Assembly (NCBI GenBank): GCA_002385545.1
Contig: DGDR01000091.1
Coordinates: 1-20,517, forward strand
Origin: Clostridium sp. UBA3947
GTDB taxonomy: Bacteria; Bacillota; Clostridia; Clostridiales; Clostridiaceae
Length of the DNA: 20,517 bases
Reading direction: 5' to 3'
Part shown: positions 1 to 6,631 of the stretch, one piece after another
How positions within the stretch are numbered: position 1 is the stretch's first letter
Layout of the letters: each line of letters begins with the position of its first letter
Made by a program: the position numbers and the translations under genes
The notes under the pieces: generated by a model
The model's input: only the letters and a program-made list of their open reading frames with translations
Database searches by the model: none
What the model was told of the DNA's origin: nothing

Positions 1-32
1 TATGTTTGACAAACCAACAAATTTTACAACGA

Positions 33-440
33 TTACTTTGTAAGGTTAAAAGAAAACCTAAGCTTTTTTAAGCCACTATCATCCTCATGATATCTTATTA
101 CTTTATCAAATCCTTGAAAGGCCAGTATTTCTTTAAAAGTATCTCTCAACTGATTTATATGTCCAAAATAGTTAACTTCTACTTCTACCCTTTTCCCTTC
201 CTCCTTTAAGGTTAAATTCTTCACCTCATATTGCCTATTTTTAGAGTAAAGCAACATCATTATGCTATTTATGCTTATAGCTTTTTCTTCTTTTATTTCC
301 ATTGGCTTATTTGAATTTTCTTTTTCTAAAGTAACCCTTAACCTTTCTATCTCCCTTTTGGTACATAATATAAGTTTTCCTTGAATCAAAAAAATTATTA
401 TTAGTATTATGGATGCAGCGCAATAGATGAACCTCTTCAT
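33..440 (-). CDS. PilO-like pilus assembly protein (divergent)
   Basis: A 135-residue protein with one N-terminal membrane segment (about residues 4-25), a short charged helical stretch (about 28-55) and a small C-terminal alpha/beta domain. This is the layout of PilO, the bitopic protein that dimerises with PilN in the type IV pilus alignment complex. It is shorter than typical PilO (about 200 residues) and I see no diagnostic motif. The call therefore rests on topology and on being the last gene of a PilM-N-O-like trio. Its ATG overlaps the stop of the preceding gene (ATGA), which indicates translational coupling. It is the last gene visible in the pilus operon. The remaining 32 bases to the window edge show nothing I can assign. 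It could instead be a lineage-specific membrane protein. Confidence 0.5.
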   Translation of the reverse strand: MKRFIYCAASIILIIIFLIQGKLILCTKREIERLRVTLEKENSNKPMEIKEEKAISINSIMMLLYSKNRQYEVKNLTLKEEGKRVEVEVNYFGHINQLRDTFKEILAFQGFDKVIRYHEDDSGLKKLRFSFNLTK

Positions 441-907
441 TTACTTTGATTACTCTCCTTCGTAGTAATATGAAAAGAAAGCTTATAACCCTCTTGCGTA
501 TTCTCAATAGTTGAAAGTTCAGTAATAAAAAATTCTTCTCCTTCCTCTAATGCTTTTAAAAGATCTATACAAGCAATTTCATCCTTTCCCATAACTTCAA
601 CCCATATCTTGCCTTCATCAAAGAAAAAGGACTTTAACTTAACTGATTTACCTAAATACTTTTCAAAGCTTTCTCTGAGATTAAATATATATTTATAATC
701 TTCCTTTGCATATGAAAGTTTATAAGCTTTTATATTAAAAACCGCTTTGCTACTAGCAGCAGCTAATTCTTCTTTTTTACTGGAAAGGAAAGAAAAAGTT
801 ATCAAATTAATTGTAAGTAAAAACATTAATATGGTTTTATACATTTTATTATCTCTTTTCTTAAGCATTTTTTCATATTCCTTCATTATAAAGTTATGTC
901 TTTTCAT
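437..907 (-). CDS. PilN-like pilus assembly protein (divergent)
   Basis: A 156-residue protein with a basic cytoplasmic N-terminus (about 1-22, rich in Lys), one membrane segment (about 23-43) and an extracytoplasmic part with a predicted alpha/beta fold. Family knowledge: PilN has exactly this bitopic layout, binds PilM through its short cytoplasmic tail, and pairs with PilO. The ATG overlaps the upstream stop as TAATG and has an AGGTG ribosome binding site 7 bases away. It lies between the PilM-like and PilO-like genes, the canonical order. Sequence similarity to known PilN is not obvious by eye, so the assignment is positional and topological. Confidence 0.5.
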   Translation of the reverse strand: MKRHNFIMKEYEKMLKKRDNKMYKTILMFLLTINLITFSFLSSKKEELAAASSKAVFNIKAYKLSYAKEDYKYIFNLRESFEKYLGKSVKLKSFFFDEGKIWVEVMGKDEIACIDLLKALEEGEEFFITELSTIENTQEGYKLSFHITTKESNQSK

Positions 908-1587
908 TAAAACACACCTGTATATTTTCTTATTATTTTTGATTCATTCACTGTACCCATATTCTTAAAGCAATAATTACTTAGCCCTTCCATAAGTAGA
1001 TTTGCTTTTTCATAATTTAGGGTTATGATTATAGGCACCTGCTCCCCTTTATTGTTAAAATCATTCAACATTTTATTAAGGGATTCTATAATAACTGGCA
1101 TTTCTTTACGATTATATAATAAACTATTTTTCAAAAAACCCTCACTTGAAGATATTATGTAGGTATAATTATTAGAATCAAATACTAATATAAAATTCTT
1201 CACTTTCAATGCTTTTTTTACAAAATAGTGATAACAGTGTTGAATAAGATATACTCCAACAACTTGCTGCCTACTGCTTATACTATTATATAAAATGTTT
1301 TTCTTGGAATTTATGCAATATAGCATAATCTTATATTTTTTATTTTTCTTACTAATAATTTCATAGCTAAAGGATAGATTGCTGATATCTTCAAAACTAC
1401 AAACTAAATTATGTGTTATTACATTATCTAACCAAGCTCTTTTTACTTTAGGGATATATATTGTATCAATATATATATCTTCCTCATAAAAAATAAACTT
1501 AAGCTTTTTTAGACTTTTTTTCTTAAGCGCCTCTATAATTTCCTGTATATTATCCTCATATACCTTAATTACTTCACTAATAAACAT
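907..1587 (-). CDS. PilM-like (degenerate actin-like) pilus protein
   Basis: A soluble 226-residue protein without signal peptide or membrane segment. It starts the trio at 1587-33 in the place of pilM. The middle and C-terminal parts carry a hydrophobic strand followed by FDSNNYTYIISSSEG, which resembles a degraded phosphate-binding hairpin of the actin-like PilM/GspL fold; the usual glycines are missing. PilM is normally about 350 residues, so this is a reduced form that may not bind nucleotide. I chose the ATG at 1587 because GGGGAG lies 8 bases upstream at 1601-1596 and the preceding gene stops at 1589. An earlier in-frame ATG at 1611 has no good ribosome binding site and would overlap that gene. 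Function by context: cytoplasmic adaptor of the pilus alignment complex. Confidence 0.45.
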   Translation of the reverse strand: MFISEVIKVYEDNIQEIIEALKKKSLKKLKFIFYEEDIYIDTIYIPKVKRAWLDNVITHNLVCSFEDISNLSFSYEIISKKNKKYKIMLYCINSKKNILYNSISSRQQVVGVYLIQHCYHYFVKKALKVKNFILVFDSNNYTYIISSSEGFLKNSLLYNRKEMPVIIESLNKMLNDFNNKGEQVPIIITLNYEKANLLMEGLSNYCFKNMGTVNESKIIRKYTGVF

Positions 1588-1588
1588 A

Positions 1589-2041
1589 TCAATATCTCCC
1601 CACAAATTCATTGCCTAATAAATGAAAAATGAGTCCTTCATCTGTAATATCAATGTCATAATGCTCTACTTGATTATAGTGGAGATTATAGTTATAAACT
1701 AATATAAAATGCTCCTCCTGTGGAAGAAAACCCAATCTCATACCATCGCAATCCAAGTTAAGGTCTGACCCATAGGTTTTCAAATATTCAACAATGCTAG
1801 ATTTACTCCAATGAATATCTTGTTCCTTTAATAAATGATGCAGGCTTGAAAAGACCTTTTCTCTCCGATAGTCATTTTCACTTTTATTCTCTAAAGCATT
1901 CCTCCTAACACTTAAACTTCTTCTCCTTTCCAATTCAAATTTAAAGATTAACAAAGAAATGGTTAACAGAAAAAAGCCTGCTAGTAAAGCATAAATAACC
2001 ATATAGCCTTTTTTTACTTTACATATGCCATATTTATGCAT
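1589..2041 (-). CDS. PilX/ComGG-like pilus membrane protein
   Basis: A 150-residue protein with a short basic leader, KKGYMVIYALL, and one strongly hydrophobic segment (about 14-34) followed by a soluble domain. The N-terminus resembles PilX, GspK or ComGG proteins, which resemble prepilins but lack the full Gly-Phe-Thr-Leu-x-Glu signature; no Glu is present at the +5 position here. It follows four prepilin-like genes and overlaps the last by 28 bases. That is the same place comGG takes after comGC-GF in the Bacillus competence operon. The only AGGAG is 13 bases before the ATG, longer than optimal, so translation may depend on coupling. Likely a tip or priming component, by inference. Confidence 0.5.
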   Translation of the reverse strand: MHKYGICKVKKGYMVIYALLAGFFLLTISLLIFKFELERRRSLSVRRNALENKSENDYRREKVFSSLHHLLKEQDIHWSKSSIVEYLKTYGSDLNLDCDGMRLGFLPQEEHFILVYNYNLHYNQVEHYDIDITDEGLIFHLLGNEFVGRY

Positions 2042-2490
2042 TTTGAATACACTTCTCCTTTGCTACTTACAATATTAACTATCACCAGTCGGCCATATTT
2101 TTCTATGTTAAAATCTAAAATATTTTTTAAAAACACATTAACTGTAACAATTCTTCCAGCGATAGAATACTCAATAACTAAGTTGTTCTCACTTTGCCGG
2201 ATGTAATCTATTCTATCTTCAGAAAATCTTCGTAGTTCTATAACATTTTCTTGTAGCTTCACTTCCTTATTGCCACTTAAAATTTCATTTTCAATGAACC
2301 TTAAGGCTTCATTAATATAAAATGCTTCTCTGTTTTCTGTAGCAGCAGTCTTAAATTCTTTTATAAAGTATGCAACCACAAGTAAGATTACTGTCATAAG
2401 TATACTCATAATAGCAATAGCCGTGGTCACTTCAACTAAAGTAAAGCCTTTATTACCTTTCTTAATTGTAGCTCCCCTTGTATGTTTCAT
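2014..2490 (-). CDS. prepilin-like protein (minor pilin/pseudopilin)
   Basis: A 158-residue class III prepilin. The cleavage and methylation site NKG/FTLVEV has Gly at -1 and Glu at +5, followed by a hydrophobic helix that would pack into a pilus fibre. The rest is a small globular domain. The listed ATG at 2490 gives a 15-residue leader but has no well-placed ribosome binding site. A strong AAGGGGAG at 2479-2472 lies inside the ORF, 5 bases before an in-frame ATT (2466-2464) that overlaps the upstream stop TAA. Starting there would give the typical short leader MKKGNKG. The gene is one of four tandem prepilins after pilC. Processing would need a PilD-type peptidase, not encoded here. Confidence 0.8.
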   Translation of the reverse strand: MKHTRGATIKKGNKGFTLVEVTTAIAIMSILMTVILLVVAYFIKEFKTAATENREAFYINEALRFIENEILSGNKEVKLQENVIELRRFSEDRIDYIRQSENNLVIEYSIAGRIVTVNVFLKNILDFNIEKYGRLVIVNIVSSKGEVYSKCINMAYVK

Positions 2491-2905
2491 ATTCTATGAC
2501 ATCAACCTTCCCTGCAATTTTATATTTCAATGTAAAAGTGAGCTTTAACACATCGGCACCTGATATTTTTACACTGAGATACGTCTCCTCATTATCTGTG
2601 CTAGGCTTTAATAAAGCTAAAATTTGAGGCTCACTTAGCTTATCTACACTTAAGTGCTGATGGTCTATATACCATATATCTTCTGCCCTATAGGCTAGTA
2701 ACTCATCATGGCTATGATTTAAGGTGATATTTCTAGCAGCTACTTCAATACAATTCATATAATTTGCTATCTCATTATTCAATTTTTCTAATCTAACCTT
2801 GGCCATATACATCTCAAAAGCAGCAACAAGCATCAAGGAGAAGATACTCAAAGCTACCATTACTTCTAATAGAGTATAACCTTTGCTAATTCTTAATTTC
2901 CACAT
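2462..2905 (-). CDS. prepilin-like protein (minor pilin/pseudopilin)
   Basis: A 147-residue class III prepilin with leader MWKLRISKG, cleavage before YTLLEVMVAL (Gly -1, Glu +5) and a hydrophobic helix to about residue 32. The mature part has a helical continuation (AKVRLEKLNNEIANY) and a small C-terminal domain. The ATG has an AGGGA site 6 bases upstream and overlaps the preceding gene by 20 bases. Such overlaps run through the whole prepilin block and suggest coupled translation at fixed ratios. It is a minor pilin of the type PilV/GspI or a ComGD/GE equivalent; I cannot choose between these by eye. Confidence 0.8.
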   Translation of the reverse strand: MWKLRISKGYTLLEVMVALSIFSLMLVAAFEMYMAKVRLEKLNNEIANYMNCIEVAARNITLNHSHDELLAYRAEDIWYIDHQHLSVDKLSEPQILALLKPSTDNEETYLSVKISGADVLKLTFTLKYKIAGKVDVIEYETYKGSYN

Positions 2906-3335
2906 ACGCTGTCCCTACACTTATAGTTAATTTATGTTCTATACCATATAAATCGAAGTATTTAATAGTGCAAGCATCTGAGGTAAATCCCTTATAATCA
3001 ATATTTATTCTTTGATTTTGTGAAGCTGTATTGAGCAAATCTAATTCAAAGCCCTGTGGAAGCCTTAGTATCTGCTTACGACTGCTTCCAGTATAGAAGC
3101 TAAAAGTATTACTGACTTGATCACACAAAATATAACCCTCTACTTTATTTAAATAGCAGTATTCCCTACAGCTATAAATAAAGGTCATAATTGAATTACT
3201 GCATTGTTCAACTACAATATCATTTTCCAGTCTCTTATATCCTTTTATTCCTTTAGTCATGATTAAGAATAATATACTAATTATGCATAAAACCATTAAA
3301 AGTTCAATGAAGGTATAACCTTTTCTAATTCTCAT
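2886..3335 (-). CDS. prepilin-like protein (minor pilin/GspH or ComGD-like)
   Basis: A 149-residue class III prepilin: very short leader MRIRKG, cleavage before YTFIELLMVL with Glu at +5, then a hydrophobic helix to about residue 26 and a globular domain. The pattern FIELLMVLCIISILF is close to GspH/FimT and ComGD-type pseudopilins. The domain contains several cysteines (for example in VEQCSNS and SCREYCYL), so a disulfide is possible outside the cell. The start ATG lies inside the last codons of the upstream prepilin gene (11-base overlap), with GGGAGA about 11 bases upstream. Confidence 0.8.
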   Translation of the reverse strand: MRIRKGYTFIELLMVLCIISILFLIMTKGIKGYKRLENDIVVEQCSNSIMTFIYSCREYCYLNKVEGYILCDQVSNTFSFYTGSSRKQILRLPQGFELDLLNTASQNQRINIDYKGFTSDACTIKYFDLYGIEHKLTISVGTAYVEIKN

Positions 3336-3708
3336 ATATAATTCTATCTCCCGCTATATCCGTTACTGTAAAAGCTCTATTTTTAATATCAATTTTTATC
3401 CAGTAATACTTCCCCTCACTAGTAAAGCCAAGGGTAAACAGCTTTTCATCAGTATTCATAGAAGTAACAGTAATATCTAAATTTATTAGATCCTTCACCC
3501 CTTGAACCAGTTTCATAGCATCTAAGTTGCCCTCTTGTTCTTGGTAAAGGCAGATAACAGCCTCAAAAATTTGTTCAGAGTAAAAAGAAACAATTCTATC
3601 TTTACTAAAACTAATGTAGTACTTATAAAGGAAGGCACAGCTACTGAATAAAAGTATGACAAGAGATATAGTTATAGTTACTTCTAAAAGGGTAAAAGCC
3701 TTTTTCAA
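3325..3708 (-). CDS. prepilin-like protein with Ala at -1, TTG start
   Basis: A 127-residue prepilin-like protein directly after pilC, the position of comGC. The N-terminus MKKAFTLLEVTITISLV has Phe +1 and Glu +5 but Ala instead of the nearly invariant Gly at -1. Peptidases of the PilD/ComC family tolerate Ala at -1 less well, so maturation may be slow or partial. I chose the TTG at 3708 because AAGGTG (3723-3718) sits 9 bases upstream and the product then begins in the classic MKKxFTLLE form. The longer reading from GTG at 3720 would use the ribosome binding site itself as its start codon. The gene begins a few bases after the pilC stop. Confidence 0.75.
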   Translation of the reverse strand: MKKAFTLLEVTITISLVILLFSSCAFLYKYYISFSKDRIVSFYSEQIFEAVICLYQEQEGNLDAMKLVQGVKDLINLDITVTSMNTDEKLFTLGFTSEGKYYWIKIDIKNRAFTVTDIAGDRIIYEN

Positions 3709-3723
3709 GCTGCAACACACCTT

Positions 3724-4914
3724 TTAAACCCTATATATACTAAACATAGGTAAAATAATTGAAATGACTATACTACCAACCAATAGACCGACAATCAATA
3801 TAGATATAGGCTGTAGCAACTGAAGGAGCTTTTCCAGTCGAGAGCTTAATTCATCTTCATTCATCAATAATAAGCGTTTTAATATTTCACTTAACTTCCC
3901 CGTCTCTTCTCCTAATCCAATCAAAGCTAAAGTACTATAATCAATAATATCTAGATTCATTAAAGCCTCAACTATGTTGCTTCCTTCTCTAATAAGATTA
4001 GCACTTTTTAATACTTGATTCCTTATGTAGCTATCAGATATCACAGCCCCAGCCTCTTCTATGGCTGCAACTATATTTATTCCACTGTGATATAATAAAA
4101 ACAATGCATAAAGAAAATCATAGCAACAGCTTTTACAGTAAATATCCTTTATAATTGGTAGCTTCCTTCTTATAAAAGAAAAATTTACTTTTCCAGTCCT
4201 AAAGAAATAAACCAAAAGAAGTAAAGGAGCTAAAGTAATAGCTATAATATATGGAAAGTAATTAACAAGAAGAGTACTGGCAAATAAGGTTATTCTTGTT
4301 AATAAGGGAATATCCCCACCTATAGATATAATCATCTCTAGCATGGATGGAACTACGGTGGTTAATAAAACTAAAGCTAAAAATATACTAAATACCATTA
4401 CAAAGGTTGGATAAATAGATACTTCTATTATTTTTTTACGAAGCCTGCTTTTTTTATAGTAATAAGTATATAAATTGTTAAATACCTCCCCTAAATTTCC
4501 TGACTCCTCCCCTATCTTAACCATATTAATTAAAAATTCTGGAAATCTGTGGGGACAATTATTCATTGCTTCATGCAAAGAATCTCCTCTCCTTAAGGCT
4601 TGAGCAATGTAAATATTATTCTCATACAATTTTCCTTTCTTAAATCGTAAACTATTAATTCTCAAAGCTTCTAGTAAGGATACTCCACTTTCTAGCATGG
4701 TTCCGAAAAACTTGCAAAAGAAGGCTAGTTCATTAAGCTTAATTCCTTGTTTAAATTGGAGTTTTTTAATATGAAATTTCTCTTTATCGGCAAAAATCAA
4801 GTATTCCTTTTTATTACTTAAATATTCCATAAGCTCTTTTACATTATTGCCTTCCCATTGACCCTTTACAATATCTCCTTCACAGTTTACTGATATATAT
4901 CGAAATACTTTCAT
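3724..4914 (-). CDS. pilC: PilC/GspF/ComGB inner-membrane platform protein
   Basis: A polytopic membrane protein of 396 residues, normal for the family. It has two repeated T2SSF domains (about 65-190 and 265-390). The first carries the conserved GEESGNLGEVF (135-145) and the second GLGEETGKL (333-341). Membrane helices lie at about 168-190, 217-237 and 370-390. In type IV pilus, type II secretion and Com systems this protein is the platform that the ATPase turns or pushes to insert pilin subunits. AGGTGAT lies 3 bases before the ATG. It follows pilB by 18 bases and precedes the prepilin block, the order found in both pil and comG operons. Confidence 0.93.
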   Translation of the reverse strand: MKVFRYISVNCEGDIVKGQWEGNNVKELMEYLSNKKEYLIFADKEKFHIKKLQFKQGIKLNELAFFCKFFGTMLESGVSLLEALRINSLRFKKGKLYENNIYIAQALRRGDSLHEAMNNCPHRFPEFLINMVKIGEESGNLGEVFNNLYTYYYKKSRLRKKIIEVSIYPTFVMVFSIFLALVLLTTVVPSMLEMIISIGGDIPLLTRITLFASTLLVNYFPYIIAITLAPLLLLVYFFRTGKVNFSFIRRKLPIIKDIYCKSCCYDFLYALFLLYHSGINIVAAIEEAGAVISDSYIRNQVLKSANLIREGSNIVEALMNLDIIDYSTLALIGLGEETGKLSEILKRLLLMNEDELSSRLEKLLQLLQPISILIVGLLVGSIVISIILPMFSIYRV

Positions 4915-4932
4915 TTTATCACCTTTAAAAAC

Positions 4933-6429
4933 CTATCCATTACAAACCTTAATAAACTCTTCTGTTGTTGTTATCCCACTCATAACTAAGTCCTTACACT
5001 GAGCCTTCAAACTTTCATCTTTATTACTGCCAATGCTATCAGCATTGTTATTACTAATTAATATACTTCTTCTTTTTTCCTCATCTATAGATATTATTTC
5101 ACTTATAACCTGACGATTTAGATAACCAGTATTATTACAATAGCCACATCCTCTTCCTCTAAATAGCTGTCTTTCATCAGTTATCGTTAGGATATCCTTT
5201 TCAAACTGAGATGGATTATAGCTCTCTTTGCAATGAGGACATATCTTCCTAACTAGTCTTTGGCCTATAACAGCTAATAAAGCATCTGCTAGCAAATATT
5301 TTTCTACTCCCATTTCTAGTAGCCTAGTTATAGCTCCCTTGGCATCCCTAGTATGAAGAGTAGATAATACTAAATGTCCTGTTATAGCAGCTCTGATAGC
5401 AATAGCAGCAGTCTGTTCATCCCTAATTTCCCCTACCATTATAATATCTGGATCTTGCCGCAAAACACTTCTTAAAGCACTTGCAAAGGTTATTCCTGCC
5501 TTTGGGTTTACATTTATTTGATTTATGCCCTTTATAGTATACTCAACAGGATTTTCTATGGTTGTTATATTACAACTCTTCATGTTTAGCGCCTTTAGCA
5601 TAGCATATAGGGTGGTAGATTTACCACTACCTGTTGGGCCTGTAGTTAAAATTATGCCACTACCCTTCATTAGAATATTTTTTACCAACTTATTTTGAGC
5701 TTCCTTGTAGTAAATCTTATCCAAGCTAATAAATAAATTGGCTTTATCTAATATTCTTACAACAAACTTTTCACCATGAATTACAGGTATAGAAGATACT
5801 CGTAAATCAAATTCCTTATCCTCATAAACATGCTTCCATTTCCCATCTTGAAAGACTCTTTTTTCAGATATATCCATTTGAGCTAGTACCTTAAGCCTTG
5901 TTGTAACTGTGCCATAAACCTCTATGGGAAGCTTAAAGAATTGACATAGACTACCATCAATCCTATACCGTATTTGAAAATAACTACTATAGGGCTCAAA
6001 ATGTATATCACTAGCCCTTCTTTCAATAGCCGTATTAATTATGTAGTCTAAAATTTTTACCCCTGGGGCATTAAGATTATCTTGAGACTCCTTCGTGCTG
6101 TTAAACTTAACTTCATCAACTTTTAGTTCATTTTTTAAATTATCTATAGCCCTTAAAAAACTCAAATGCTTGTAAGCTTTAGATATCAGTTTATCTAAAT
6201 TCTCAATATTTTTCTCAACTATGGATATCTTCATTTTGGTAATTAATTTTAATCTAGAACCTAATTCCTTAAAATCATTATCTCTAGTAGCTATATATAA
6301 AAGATTATCTTTAACCTTGAAGGGAAGGATTCCGTTTTTAATAGCAAACTCTGCTGGTATTAAATTAAGCACTGAGGAATCAATTTTAATTACATTTGCC
6401 TCAGTTAACAAAAACTCATGGTCCTCCAT
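4933..6429 (-). CDS. pilB: PilB/GspE/ComGA assembly ATPase
   Basis: A hexameric secretion ATPase of 498 residues that powers pilin polymerisation at the cytoplasmic face. Visible motifs in order: an N-terminal MshEN-like domain (about 1-100), the N2 domain with RRASDIHFEP (137-146), Walker A GPTGSGKST (264-272), the Asp box/Walker B DPDIIMVGEIRDE (326-338), and the His box GHLVLSTLHTRD (351-362). A tetracysteine zinc motif follows (CPHC at 397-400 and CGYC at 428-431). The zinc motif and His box favour the assembly ATPase PilB over the retraction ATPase PilT. GAGGTG is 9 bases before the ATG. It is the first gene of the pilus operon and is divergent from rqcH. Confidence 0.95.
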   Translation of the reverse strand: MEDHEFLLTEANVIKIDSSVLNLIPAEFAIKNGILPFKVKDNLLYIATRDNDFKELGSRLKLITKMKISIVEKNIENLDKLISKAYKHLSFLRAIDNLKNELKVDEVKFNSTKESQDNLNAPGVKILDYIINTAIERRASDIHFEPYSSYFQIRYRIDGSLCQFFKLPIEVYGTVTTRLKVLAQMDISEKRVFQDGKWKHVYEDKEFDLRVSSIPVIHGEKFVVRILDKANLFISLDKIYYKEAQNKLVKNILMKGSGIILTTGPTGSGKSTTLYAMLKALNMKSCNITTIENPVEYTIKGINQINVNPKAGITFASALRSVLRQDPDIIMVGEIRDEQTAAIAIRAAITGHLVLSTLHTRDAKGAITRLLEMGVEKYLLADALLAVIGQRLVRKICPHCKESYNPSQFEKDILTITDERQLFRGRGCGYCNNTGYLNRQVISEIISIDEEKRRSILISNNNADSIGSNKDESLKAQCKDLVMSGITTTEEFIKVCNG

Positions 6430-6514
6430 TAAGCTTTCACCTCTACATCTGCCTATGGGAAAATGTACAGTTTAATTATTGACACTTTATACATTTTTAA
6501 TCACATACTAGAAA

Positions 6515-6567
6515 AATATCTTATTTGGACTATCCACTTGACAATAGCAATTTCTTTATCATAACAT
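6515..6567. promoter_or_regulatory. candidate divergent promoters for pilB and rqcH
   Basis: The pilB-rqcH intergenic region must hold both promoters. On the plus strand TTGACA (6538-6543) is followed after 18 bases by TAACAT (6562-6567), pointing to rqcH. On the minus strand TTGTCA (6544-6539) is followed after 18 bases by GATATT (6520-6515), pointing to pilB. The two -35 boxes overlap. If both are real, transcription of the two genes would compete for polymerase. The -10 matches are only 4 of 6. A further TTGACA at 6479-6484 has no good -10. I see no riboswitch-like structure here. Confidence 0.3.
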
Positions 6568-6631
6568 TAAAGCATGTCGTACATTTGAAATACTATACAT
6601 ATTACTTGTGACCACAGGAAGGATGATAAAG

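Noticed and set aside
1..32. Start of a further gene at the left edge
   Set aside because: No start codon with ribosome binding site is visible on the minus strand in these 32 bases.
307..507. 66-codon minus-strand ORF across the PilN/PilO junction
   Set aside because: It lies in another frame over two well-coupled genes, has no family features and repeats the region of the real starts.
6430..6631. Cyclic di-GMP riboswitch upstream of the pilus operon
   Set aside because: Such riboswitches control pili in some Clostridia, but I could not find the conserved GNRA/tetraloop-receptor type layout in this short AT-rich gap.
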